A stretch of 7,198 bases of DNA, taken from the NCBI GenBank assembly GCA_049597955.1, contig JBMYND010000015.1, positions 1 through 7,198 on the forward strand. Direction: 5' to 3'. The stretch is from JAYPAN01 sp049597955 (GTDB lineage: Bacteria; Pseudomonadota; Alphaproteobacteria; RS24). The translations under genes and the position numbers were made by a program. Shown in pieces: positions 1 to 6,665 of this stretch (its first letter is position 1; each line of letters begins with the position of its first letter). The notes under the pieces are model-generated. The model saw only the letters and a program-made list of their open reading frames with translations. It did not search any database and was not told the DNA's origin.

Positions 1-7
1 ATAACGC

Positions 8-1834
8 CTAGAGGCGTATTGCGCCCTCATCAACCTTGGCTTGTAAATCTGCCGTCAACGGTTCGACGCCATCCGCATCACGCGCCAGCAAGAACAAATC
101 ATCTTCGACTTCATCAACGTGATAGGAGGCATTTTTCAGTTTCGACTTCTGGAATTTGAACGTGCCGGTAACATCGACTTTTTGGCCGATACGGATAAAG
201 CGCGGCACGGCATAAGGTGGCAGATTTTCGCGCATATGCGCGGCCAGACCGTTCAGGTCAATATCGCCCGCTTCTTTTTGCGTCAAATACAGCATGCCGC
301 AACGACCGTCACGACCCGGCACAGTGACGCCATAAACCACGGCGTCCTCAATTTCTGGCCATTTCATAATCACGCTTTCCACTTCCGTGGTTGCTACATT
401 TTCACCCTGCCAGCGGAAGGTGTCGCCAATGCGGTCACCAAACTGAATATGGCCGTGCTTTTGCAAGATCACCAAATCGCCGGAATTGAACCAGGCATCG
501 CCCTTTTCAAAAACATCGCGAAGGATTTTCTTTTCACTGGCTTGTGCGTCGGTATAGCCGTCAAACGGGTTCTTTTCGGAAATTTGCATAATCAGCAGGC
601 CCGTATCACCCGTCGAGACGCGGTTCATATAATCATCTTCACCCCGAATGGGTTGGTCTTCATCGACATCAAAAGACACGACTTCCCAATCCTTGCCATA
701 ACCCGGTGACCAACCGACGGTCTTGTCAAAATTGAAAATATTAACAAAGCCACTATTGCCTTCAGACGCACCATAAAACTCATGAACACGCGGAATGCCG
801 AAGCGGTTTTTGAATTCCATCCAAATATCAGGCCGTAATCCATTGCCCAAAACGCGGGTCACATTGTGCGCGCGGTCACTTTCGCGTTCCGGCTGAGCCA
901 ACAAATAGCGCAGCAATTCGCCGATATAAATAGCAGCTGTTGCCTCAAATTTAATGCAATCTTCCCAAAATTGGCTGGCCGAAAATTTGCGCCGCAAAGC
1001 CAAGGTCGCGCCGCCGCACAAACATGAACCAAAGCCAACGACCAAAGCGTTGGAGTGATAAAGCGGCAAGGCGCAGTAATAAGTATCTTCCGGCGTGAGT
1101 GTCATCACATTAACGCCAAACTGCGTGCCGGCGCGAAACACCTTCATATGGGTGGTAATGCTGGCCTTGGGCAAACCGGTCGTGCCGGAGGTGAAAATAT
1201 AGTAAATCGGCGTGCCGAGGGTCAGCGTTTTGCTCGGCACCGGATTTTCTACCGATTGGTCAGCCGTCAAAGCCATCAAATCTTGATAATTTTGCGGTGG
1301 CCCCGCATGCGCACCATCGGCGACATAAAGCAACTTATCGGCGTGCTGCTCTTCCAATATATCGCTTACCGTTTCCATATTGCCGAGGCATTCAGAGCCG
1401 ACAACAATCAGTGCGGGGTCGATGAGCCGCAAGCTGTGCGCCAAGGCTTCATTGGTTTGACCCGTATTGACCATTCCGGCAATCGCGCCGAGCTTCAGAC
1501 AAGCTGATACGGCGACCAATAATTCGGGCCTGTTTTCAACATTCAGCGCAACGCTATCGCCATATTTCAGGCCGCGTGATTGAAAATAATGCGCCATTTG
1601 ATTGGCCATGGCGTTTAACTCGCCCCAGCTAATTTGCTGGTCTTCATATTTGACGGCAATGCCATCGGGGCGCTCTTCCGCGTGGCGTTCCAAATAATCA
1701 ATCATCGACATTTCATCGCCGGGCCGTGTCGTCAAAAGCGACTTCAAGCGTCCAATTGAGCCGGGGGTTACGAGGAATTTCAAAAAGCGGAAGAGATATT
1801 TCCCCGTGGTAATTTTTTGTTCGGCAAATTCCAT
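8..1834 (-). CDS. Long/very-long-chain acyl-CoA synthetase, FATP type (ANL superfamily)
   Basis: This enzyme activates long-chain fatty acids (or a related carboxylic acid) to acyl-CoA through an acyl-adenylate, probably at the inner face of the membrane. With the ATG at 1834 it has 608 residues, normal for the FATP-like long-chain acyl-CoA synthetases. Seen in order: a hydrophobic/basic N-terminal stretch (about 11-35), the ATP-binding loop YIFTSGTTGLPK (212-223), YGASEGN (354-360), NSGDL (450-454), the family hallmark DRIGDTFRWQGENVATTEVE (467-486), and a C-terminal TGTFKFQK segment (556-563) where the lid-domain lysine is expected. No key residue is missing. A TTG at 1843 would add three residues. 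An AAGG lies 12 bases before the ATG but only 3 before the TTG, so neither start has ideal spacing and I prefer the ATG. It is the last gene of the leftward cluster, 19 bases after the GST. The exact substrate is not readable; bile-acid or steroid side-chain acids are alternatives. Confidence 0.93.
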   Translation of the reverse strand: MEFAEQKITTGKYLFRFLKFLVTPGSIGRLKSLLTTRPGDEMSMIDYLERHAEERPDGIAVKYEDQQISWGELNAMANQMAHYFQSRGLKYGDSVALNVENRPELLVAVSACLKLGAIAGMVNTGQTNEALAHSLRLIDPALIVVGSECLGNMETVSDILEEQHADKLLYVADGAHAGPPQNYQDLMALTADQSVENPVPSKTLTLGTPIYYIFTSGTTGLPKASITTHMKVFRAGTQFGVNVMTLTPEDTYYCALPLYHSNALVVGFGSCLCGGATLALRRKFSASQFWEDCIKFEATAAIYIGELLRYLLAQPERESDRAHNVTRVLGNGLRPDIWMEFKNRFGIPRVHEFYGASEGNSGFVNIFNFDKTVGWSPGYGKDWEVVSFDVDEDQPIRGEDDYMNRVSTGDTGLLIMQISEKNPFDGYTDAQASEKKILRDVFEKGDAWFNSGDLVILQKHGHIQFGDRIGDTFRWQGENVATTEVESVIMKWPEIEDAVVYGVTVPGRDGRCGMLYLTQKEAGDIDLNGLAAHMRENLPPYAVPRFIRIGQKVDVTGTFKFQKSKLKNASYHVDEVEDDLFLLARDADGVEPLTADLQAKVDEGAIRL

Positions 1835-1853
1835 TTTATACAAAAACCTTTAC

Positions 1854-2471
1854 TTAAACTGTGTCGAATTCGAATGCTTTTTGCAGACTCGGACGGGCTT
1901 TCAGCCGCTCAATATAGCCAAGCAAATTTGGATGCGCGTCATTCACAATGCCCATGCGATTTGCCATCATGATGGAATGGCCAAGCATGGTGTCAGCCGC
2001 CGTGAAATCGCCTGCCAAATAATCCTTACCGACCATATCCTCTTCAACCGGTTGCACTGCGCGTCCCAATAGGCGTTGCGCCTGACCAAGGGCTGTTTCA
2101 TCACGGCGTTCCGGCGGCAGTAAAATCGTGTGCACAACAATCGTGTTAATCGGCGGCATGACCATGCCCTCGCAATAGTGAAACCATTGCAAATATTTCG
2201 GATAATTCGAAGCATCGGGGGACGGCTTCAAACCGCCGTTTTTATGACGTTCCAAAATATATTCGGCAATCGCACCGGATTCCCAAATCGTAACGTCACC
2301 ATCTTCCAAAACCGGAATCCGGCCCAGCGGATGGCGCGCGCGATGCGCGTCAGATTTCAAATCCTTAGGGTGAAAATCCATTCGGTTCAATTCATATTCA
2401 AGACCCAATTCTTCAAGCAGCCATAGCGTCCGCACGGCGCGCGAATTGGGGGCAAAGTGCAAAGTCAACAT
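1854..2471 (-). CDS. Glutathione S-transferase family protein
   Basis: A 205-residue cytosolic GST, the usual length for the family. It probably conjugates glutathione to electrophiles, or uses it in reduction or isomerisation. The N-terminal thioredoxin-like domain (about 1-78) has a candidate active-site Ser10 in FAPNSRAVRTLWLLEEL, the cis-proline loop GRIPVLEDGD (50-59) and the gamma-glutamyl-binding WESGAIAEYI (63-72). The all-helical C-terminal domain (about 85-200) carries the N-capping segment LAGDFTAADTML (152-163). The frame stays open upstream to 2519, but the ATG at 2471 is chosen because it is preceded by AGGGAGA at 7 bases and begins exactly at the first beta strand (MLTLHF). It sits between alkB (66-base gap) and the acyl-CoA synthetase (19-base gap), which suggests co-expression with lipid or xenobiotic metabolism. 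The GST class cannot be fixed by eye; a serine-type bacterial class is likely. Confidence 0.93.
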   Translation of the reverse strand: MLTLHFAPNSRAVRTLWLLEELGLEYELNRMDFHPKDLKSDAHRARHPLGRIPVLEDGDVTIWESGAIAEYILERHKNGGLKPSPDASNYPKYLQWFHYCEGMVMPPINTIVVHTILLPPERRDETALGQAQRLLGRAVQPVEEDMVGKDYLAGDFTAADTMLGHSIMMANRMGIVNDAHPNLLGYIERLKARPSLQKAFEFDTV

Positions 2472-2478
2472 GTTAGAA

Positions 2479-2485
2479 TCTCCCT
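2479..2485 (-). promoter_or_regulatory. Ribosome binding site of the GST gene
   Basis: AGGGAGA on the minus strand, 7 bases before the ATG at 2471. It decides the start: the longer open frame to 2519 has no comparable site and would add 16 residues unlike a GST N-terminus. The same heptamer precedes the SDR gene at 6666-6672. Confidence 0.75.
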
Positions 2486-2490
2486 GTCTT

Positions 2491-2519
2491 GATGGGGATA
2501 TTGGCAATTTAGATGTCAA
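2491..2519 (-). promoter_or_regulatory. Possible sigma-70-type promoter for GST and acyl-CoA synthetase
   Basis: The 66-base gap between alkB and the GST gene contains a perfect TTGACA (minus strand, 2519 to 2514). With a 17-base spacer the -10 would be CCCATC, which is a poor match to TATAAT. An AATATC nearby is too close to the -35 to serve. A perfect -35 with a weak -10 could be an activator-dependent promoter or chance. If real, the last two genes of the cluster could be transcribed separately from alkB. Confidence 0.3.
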
Positions 2520-2537
2520 AAGTCCAGTGCAACAAAC

Positions 2538-3137
2538 TCACCCCATAATCGTTCGAAAAGTCAGATTGATGCGTGCCGTTTTGGCAAGTTTCATGACCGG
2601 CAGGCTGTGCTCCCAATGGCTTTGTGTTGCGCCACGCATAAGCAATAGGCTGCCATGTTCCAGCATAATTTCGGCCTTTTCTTTATCTTTCTTATGGCGA
2701 AACACAAAGCGCCGCGCCGCGCCCAAACTGACCGAGGCAATCGCGCCATCGGGCAGAAGCTCTTTTTCGTCATCGGCATGCCACGCCATGCCTTCGTCGC
2801 CCGAATGGTAAAGATTGAGCAAGCAACAATTAAAACTGTCACCGCTTTCGGCCTCGACATCGGCTTTTATTCTTTCCAATGACGGCGTCCATGGCAGTGC
2901 CGTTTTGGTGTTGTGGGAATAGGTATATTGAAATGGCGCATCGCCATGCCAAGCGACTTCGCGCTTTGTGACAATCTCGCGACCATATAATTTTACGCGA
3001 TCATGCTGCCAATCAATTTCTTCCATCAGCGCATCAAAGAGCTTATCTGCTTCTTCCGCGCCATAAAGCGCGCCAAAATAGACCGCCGCGCCATCGCGCG
3101 GCAGCACATTCCGGCTTTGGGGGTTGAACAAGTCCAT
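2538..3137 (-). CDS. alkB: AlkB-type 2-oxoglutarate/Fe(II) dioxygenase (alkylated nucleic-acid repair), ALKBH2/3-like
   Basis: It oxidatively removes alkyl lesions such as 1-methyladenine and 3-methylcytosine from DNA or RNA, using Fe(II), 2-oxoglutarate and O2 in the cytoplasm. The 199-residue protein has every expected motif: NLYHSGDEGMAWHADDE (108-124) with iron ligands H120 and D122, SLGAARRFVFRHK (137-149), the third ligand H177 in HWEHSLP (174-180), and RINLTFR (189-195), whose R189 and R195 match the 2-oxoglutarate-binding arginines. The HWEHSLP and RxNLTFR pattern resembles human ALKBH2/3 more than E. coli AlkB. The frame is open to a TTG at 3179, but the ATG at 3137 is chosen because MDLFNP is a typical family N-terminus and because it overlaps the upstream stop as TAATG, which suggests translational coupling. 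No clear Shine-Dalgarno is seen. No ada or other alkylation-response gene is in view. Substrate preference cannot be judged from the sequence. Confidence 0.94.
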   Translation of the reverse strand: MDLFNPQSRNVLPRDGAAVYFGALYGAEEADKLFDALMEEIDWQHDRVKLYGREIVTKREVAWHGDAPFQYTYSHNTKTALPWTPSLERIKADVEAESGDSFNCCLLNLYHSGDEGMAWHADDEKELLPDGAIASVSLGAARRFVFRHKKDKEKAEIMLEHGSLLLMRGATQSHWEHSLPVMKLAKTARINLTFRTIMG

Positions 3138-3568
3138 TAGGGCGATGTGCGCCGCGCGCCGACAAGGGCCAACAGACAAAGCACCAACAATATCACCGTC
3201 CCGTAAATTCCGGGTGGCGTGTGTCCACTCCCTGTCGGTTTCAACACTATGCCCAGCCCTATCAATGATTTTTCGGCAATCGCCAGCACCAGAAACGGCA
3301 AGGTGAAATTACGGTGGCGCCAAACAATAAGTGCCAGCACCAATGCATAAATGACCTGCGTCGCCCCCAAACGGGCAGCCATGCGTATCATTTGCAAGCC
3401 GCCCTCATGCGACAGATTGAGGCCGGCAACGCTGATGAGCCCACTATCGGGCAGAACGACATGAACCATGCCGCCGACAAAATTTTGCAGCGCGACCAAT
3501 GCCAAGGGCACACAGGCCCATAGCTGGCCTTGATATTGCTCATTGGTCGGCGGTGGTAAAAAAGTCAT
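3137..3568 (-). CDS. Small integral membrane protein of unknown function, four predicted helices
   Basis: I do not recognise this 143-residue protein. Hydrophobic segments at about 17-39, 66-83, 89-107 and 121-138 suggest four inner-membrane helices. The short N-terminus is proline-rich (LPPPT), and a 25-residue polar loop between helices 1 and 2 carries LSHEGGLQMIRM. Basic residues WRHR (83-86) between helices 2 and 3 and RR near the C-terminus (139-140) would favour cytosolic placement of those ends. The ATG at 3568 is chosen over an open extension to 3640, because the extension would overlap the end of the DadA-like gene and read as low-complexity cysteine/arginine sequence. Only a weak GAG stands 6 bases before the ATG. 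Its stop shares a base with the alkB start, and it follows the DadA-like gene by 25 bases. A function linked to AlkB is suggested only by this coupling. Confidence 0.82.
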   Translation of the reverse strand: MTFLPPPTNEQYQGQLWACVPLALVALQNFVGGMVHVVLPDSGLISVAGLNLSHEGGLQMIRMAARLGATQVIYALVLALIVWRHRNFTLPFLVLAIAEKSLIGLGIVLKPTGSGHTPPGIYGTVILLVLCLLALVGARRTSP

Positions 3569-3593
3569 TCCGCACTCTAGCCCTGCGACCGCC

Positions 3594-4871
3594 CTAGCGC
3601 AAACGGCGCGCGTCTGCGTTGGGGGAGAACGGCGCAGCATTTATTTCCGCCGCGCGCCCGATCATGGTGTCGGCCAAAATGCGCGCCGAGCCGACCGCTT
3701 TCGTCCAGCCCAAATGGCCGTGCCCGACATTGAGCCACAAGCCATCAATGCCGCTTGGGCCGATAAACGGGCGCCCGTCAGCGCTCATCGGGCGCAAACC
3801 GGCCCAGCCTTCGGCCTTTTGCCAATCTAATTTCTCAGCCAATTGGGGCAGTAAATCGGCAAAAAACCGGCGTAATTGCTGCAAGCGTTTCGGGTCAATA
3901 TGGCGGTCAAACCCGCTAAATTCAGCCATGCCCAATATGCGCAAACGCGACCCTAAAGGGGTGATGGCGATATGGGGCAATGGATCGACCAATAAATGCT
4001 GCGGGCGATCGTCCTGCCCCGCCGCATCCAGCGTTAAGGAATAGCCTTTGGCCGGACGAATAGGCAGATTGAGCCCAAGCGGTCGCGCCAATTGCGCAGC
4101 GGCGACACCGGCTGCCAGCACCACTGTGCCACGAATTTCTTCATCCTTAAGGCGGACGCCGCAAACCTTGCCGTTTTCAATCAGCAAGTGCTCGACTTTT
4201 GTGTTGAGGCGCATTTTGCCGCCGCGTGATGCCGCCGCTGCCGCCAGCCCTTCGCAAAAGCGACGCGCATCACCAATGCCGTCACCGGCGAAACGCAGCG
4301 CCCCAATCAAATCCGGTGCATCGCGCAATGACGGCTCGCGGGTCAAAAGCGCGGCCCGATCCAATTCCTCATAGGCCAGGCCTTTTTCAGCCAACATATC
4401 AGCCAGTCGCAATGCCTCATCGCGGTCACCTGCGCTGCGGAGTAATTTCAAAGTGCCCGGCGCCGCCGCGTCATAATCCAAATTCAGAAATTGCTGCAAA
4501 GCTTGGGTTTGCCGCGTTGAATATTCAGCCAAGTCAAAATTGGCGCGGGTAATCGCTTCATAAGCGCCGCGCCGCGAATTACGGATGAAGGACATACCCC
4601 AGCCGATAAGCTTTGGCAGTTGGCTGACATGCAATTTCATGGCCGCATCGCGCTGAAACAGTGAGGCGAAAAGATGTCGCCCGATACCGGGATTGTTCCA
4701 CGGGTCGGGCAGGCTGGGATGCAGGCCGCCGCCATTGGCAAAGCTGGTGCCTTGTGCCACGGCGCTTTCACTGTCGAGCAACAGGCACGGCTTATCGCGT
4801 GCGCTGAGTTCATAAAAACTCGTAACCCCCGCCAGACCACCGCCGATAATGATTGTCAAATCCGTCGTCAT
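3594..4871 (-). CDS. FAD-dependent D-amino-acid dehydrogenase-like oxidoreductase (DadA/DAO family)
   Basis: This is a FAD flavoprotein of the D-amino-acid oxidase/dehydrogenase fold. It probably deaminates an amino acid or amine and passes electrons to the respiratory chain at the membrane. With the ATG at 4871 it has 425 residues, the size of DadA. Visible parts are the dinucleotide-binding IIIGGGLAGVTSFYEL (7-22), an acidic residue ending the second strand (LLLD, 30-33), TSFANGGGLHPSLPDPW (42-58) in place of the DadA SYANAGQ-type loop, VVLAAG (250-255), and the C-terminal FAD/substrate segment GWAGLRPMSADGRPFIG (355-371) followed by NVGHGHLGWTKAVGS (381-395). The frame is open to 4946, but the extension would run antisense into the divergent gene and has no family match. 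The chosen ATG lacks a clear Shine-Dalgarno. It heads the leftward cluster. Loop differences from DadA leave the substrate open (D-amino acid, sarcosine-like or hydroxyproline-like). Confidence 0.9.
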   Translation of the reverse strand: MTTDLTIIIGGGLAGVTSFYELSARDKPCLLLDSESAVAQGTSFANGGGLHPSLPDPWNNPGIGRHLFASLFQRDAAMKLHVSQLPKLIGWGMSFIRNSRRGAYEAITRANFDLAEYSTRQTQALQQFLNLDYDAAAPGTLKLLRSAGDRDEALRLADMLAEKGLAYEELDRAALLTREPSLRDAPDLIGALRFAGDGIGDARRFCEGLAAAAASRGGKMRLNTKVEHLLIENGKVCGVRLKDEEIRGTVVLAAGVAAAQLARPLGLNLPIRPAKGYSLTLDAAGQDDRPQHLLVDPLPHIAITPLGSRLRILGMAEFSGFDRHIDPKRLQQLRRFFADLLPQLAEKLDWQKAEGWAGLRPMSADGRPFIGPSGIDGLWLNVGHGHLGWTKAVGSARILADTMIGRAAEINAAPFSPNADARRLR

Positions 4872-4903
4872 TGGCGGCAAAATAGCAGCAATCTGCGTTC
4901 TTA
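4854..4903. promoter_or_regulatory. Compact divergent control region between the DadA-like gene and the long GST-like gene
   Basis: Only 32 bases (4872-4903) separate the two start codons, so each promoter must reach into the other gene or its start. A rightward candidate is TTGTCA (4854-4859), an 18-base spacer and CAAAAT (4878-4883), which would give a leader of about a dozen bases. A small dyad GCAG-CAAT-CTGC (4885-4896) lies in the gap. Neither gene shows a clear Shine-Dalgarno. The layout is seen directly; the promoter call is weak. Confidence 0.3.
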
Positions 4904-5929
4904 ATGGGCGCACCCGGTTCGCCTTACACGCGCAAAATGCTGGCATTGATGCGCTATCGCCATATCACCTATCGGATTTCATGGCAAAGTTTTACGTCGC
5001 AGGGTGACATTAACCACAAAGACCGCCCCAAGCCCAAAGTGTCGCTGCTGCCGACTTATTATTTTCCCGATGAGAATGGTGACATACAGGCCGTTACCGA
5101 CAGCACGCCGATTTTGCGCCGCTTTGAAGAAGAATATGAAGGCCGCAGCGTTATTCCGAATGATGCGGTTTTGAGTTTTCTCAACTGGCTGCTTGAAGAT
5201 TATGGCGATGAATGGCTAACCAAAGCCATGTTCCATTATCGTTGGCATTATGCGGCCGACATCAAAAAAGCCGGATCGATTTTGCCACGCTGGGGCAATA
5301 TATCGGCCAGCGATGAAGAAATTGAACCGCTGTCGAAATATGTCAGTGATCGCCAAACCGGCCGCCTGACCTATGTCGGTTCCAATGAGGTGACGAAAGA
5401 AACCATTGAAGGCAGTTTCAAGCGTTTCCTGACCTTGCTGAATGAGCATTTGCAGACAGCACCTTATATTTTCGGCCAGCGACCAAGCTCCGCCGATTTT
5501 GCAATTTACGGGCAATTGACTTGTTTGGCGCTTTTCGACCCGACAGCAAGCGCCATTATCGTTTCGGAATTCCCGCGCATTTACGCTTGGGTTGAACTGA
5601 TGGAAGATTTGTCAGGTCTGACTGTAGCCGAAGATAATAGCGGCTGGCTCAATCTATCCAGCGGTCTGCCCGCGACCTTGCGCCCACTCATCAGCGAGTT
5701 GGCGACGCTTTACATTCCCTATCTGAAACTCAATGCCGAGGCCGTGCTGAGCGGCGCAGAAATGGTCGATGGCGAAGTCGATGGTCGTCCCTATCAGCAA
5801 AACCCATTCGCCTATCAGGCCAAATGCCTGCAATGGATTGGCGAGCAATATGCGACGCTGTCGGATGCCGACAAAGCGCGGCTGGCTGAGCTAACAGCGG
5901 AAACCGGTTTGGTAGAGGCGTTGGGCTAA
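4904..5929 (+). CDS. Long GST-fold protein with C-terminal extension (GST family, unknown substrate)
   Basis: A 341-residue protein, far longer than the usual 200-230 of GSTs. Residues 1-85 form a thioredoxin-like GST N-domain: GAPGSPYTRKMLALMRYR (2-19) is the active-site turn and first helix, a proline-containing loop is near LLPTYYF (48-54), and DSTPILRRFEEEY (66-78) is the gamma-glutamyl-binding segment. Residues about 90-235 are the helical C-domain, with GQRPSSADFAIYGQL (191-205) as the N-capping motif. Residues about 240-341 form an extension I cannot assign. The ATG at 4904 is the only start upstream of the conserved turn: the frame is closed by TAG at 4883-4885 and no GTG or TTG lies between. 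This leaves almost none of the first beta strand, which is odd for a GST. No Shine-Dalgarno is seen. Its stop overlaps the stop of the convergent SDR gene. A glutathione-dependent role is inferred from the fold only. Confidence 0.85.
   Translation: MGAPGSPYTRKMLALMRYRHITYRISWQSFTSQGDINHKDRPKPKVSLLPTYYFPDENGDIQAVTDSTPILRRFEEEYEGRSVIPNDAVLSFLNWLLEDYGDEWLTKAMFHYRWHYAADIKKAGSILPRWGNISASDEEIEPLSKYVSDRQTGRLTYVGSNEVTKETIEGSFKRFLTLLNEHLQTAPYIFGQRPSSADFAIYGQLTCLALFDPTASAIIVSEFPRIYAWVELMEDLSGLTVAEDNSGWLNLSSGLPATLRPLISELATLYIPYLKLNAEAVLSGAEMVDGEVDGRPYQQNPFAYQAKCLQWIGEQYATLSDADKARLAELTAETGLVEALG
5926..5929. other. Overlapping stop codons of two convergent genes
   Basis: The plus-strand TAA (5927-5929) and the minus-strand TAG (5928-5926) share bases within CTAA. 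There is no space for a terminator between the genes, so each transcript must run into the antisense of the other or end inside its coding region. Confidence 0.9.
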
Positions 5930-6660
5930 AGCGAAAGACCACCGTCAGCGATAATCGTTTGCCCCTGCACATAGGCGGCAAGCGGCGATGCAAGGAATAA
6001 AGCAACGCCGGCCATATCTTCGGGCGTGCCGGCGCGGCGCAACGGAATGGCGCGCAGCGCGCCCTTCATGCGTTTTTCGTTTTCAGTGGTTATCGCCGTA
6101 AGCTTGGTTGGCACCAGGCCGGGCGCCAAACCATTGACGCGAATGCCGTCGCGCGCCCATGCTTGGCCCAGTGTTTTGGTCAGGCTGATGGCGGCAGCTT
6201 TTGACGCCGCATAGGCCGGATTGCCAATATTGGCCTGCATACCGGAAATAGAGCTGACAATAATGATGGCGCCATTGCTTTCAGCCAAAAACGGTTTGAA
6301 CTTACCGGCGCACGCCATGACACTGTCAATATTGACGTCCATGACATAATCCCAACCCGGCTTTTCAAACTCTTCTTGGTGATAGCGCACCACGCCTTGC
6401 GACAATACCAGCACATCGAGCTGGTCAAAATCGGGCTGATGCGCGTCAATGGCTGCATGGTCGGCAACATCGACACAGCTATAGTGCAGACCGCTTAAAT
6501 CAGAGCCGTCAGCCGCCTCATAATCATCAGCCGAGGCGCGCGTGCCCCACACATGAACATCAGCGCCGCGGCTTAAAAAGCCATGCGCAATACCATTGCC
6601 AATGCCACTGGACCCACCGACAACGAGAACGGTCTTACCGCTAAAATCAAGTTCACTCAT
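5926..6660 (-). CDS. SDR-family NAD(P)-dependent oxidoreductase
   Basis: A classical short-chain dehydrogenase/reductase of 244 residues, cytosolic, interconverting an alcohol and a carbonyl. The nucleotide-binding motif is GGSSGIG (15-21). Arg41 just after the second strand (VWGTR) favours NADP(H). D64 sits in the usual adenine-contact position. The catalytic tetrad is complete: N110, S137, Y150 and K154 in YAASK. The NAG-type structural motif is replaced by LSQG (86-89). NPAYAASKAA, IRVNGLAPGLV and the ending QTIIADGGLSL are typical of the FabG-like branch. The ATG at 6660 is supported by AGGGAGA 5 bases upstream. It lies 37 bases after the LolA-like gene on the same strand, so the two may be co-transcribed, and it converges on the long GST-like gene. 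The substrate cannot be read; FabG itself is unlikely because there is no fatty-acid synthesis neighbourhood and the NAG motif is altered. Confidence 0.93.
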   Translation of the reverse strand: MSELDFSGKTVLVVGGSSGIGNGIAHGFLSRGADVHVWGTRASADDYEAADGSDLSGLHYSCVDVADHAAIDAHQPDFDQLDVLVLSQGVVRYHQEEFEKPGWDYVMDVNIDSVMACAGKFKPFLAESNGAIIIVSSISGMQANIGNPAYAASKAAAISLTKTLGQAWARDGIRVNGLAPGLVPTKLTAITTENEKRMKGALRAIPLRRAGTPEDMAGVALFLASPLAAYVQGQTIIADGGLSL

Positions 6661-6665
6661 GAATG

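Noticed and set aside
4..17. Hairpin ACGCC-TAGA-GGCGT over the stop codon of the acyl-CoA synthetase, as a possible terminator
   Set aside because: The stem is only five base pairs, the stop codon lies in its loop, and no T-rich tract is visible before the window ends.
119..709. 196-codon open frame on the plus strand opposite the acyl-CoA synthetase
   Set aside because: It lies wholly antisense to a gene with full family motifs, and its translation shows no recognisable domain or ribosome binding site.
3138..3179. TTG start of alkB at 3179
   Set aside because: It would add 14 residues inside the upstream gene; MDLFNP at the ATG is the normal family start and gives the TAATG overlap.
3569..3640. 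N-terminal extension of the membrane protein to 3640
   Set aside because: It would overlap the end of the DadA-like gene and adds an arginine/cysteine-rich segment without membrane or signal character; the ATG at 3568 fits better.
3619..4552. Several open frames on the plus strand opposite the DadA-like gene
   Set aside because: They overlap one another, read as arginine/proline/alanine-rich low-information protein, and are explained by the codon composition of the real gene.
4872..4946. Upstream start of the DadA-like gene at 4946
   Set aside because: The extra 25 residues run antisense into the divergent gene and do not resemble a signal peptide or a family N-terminus.
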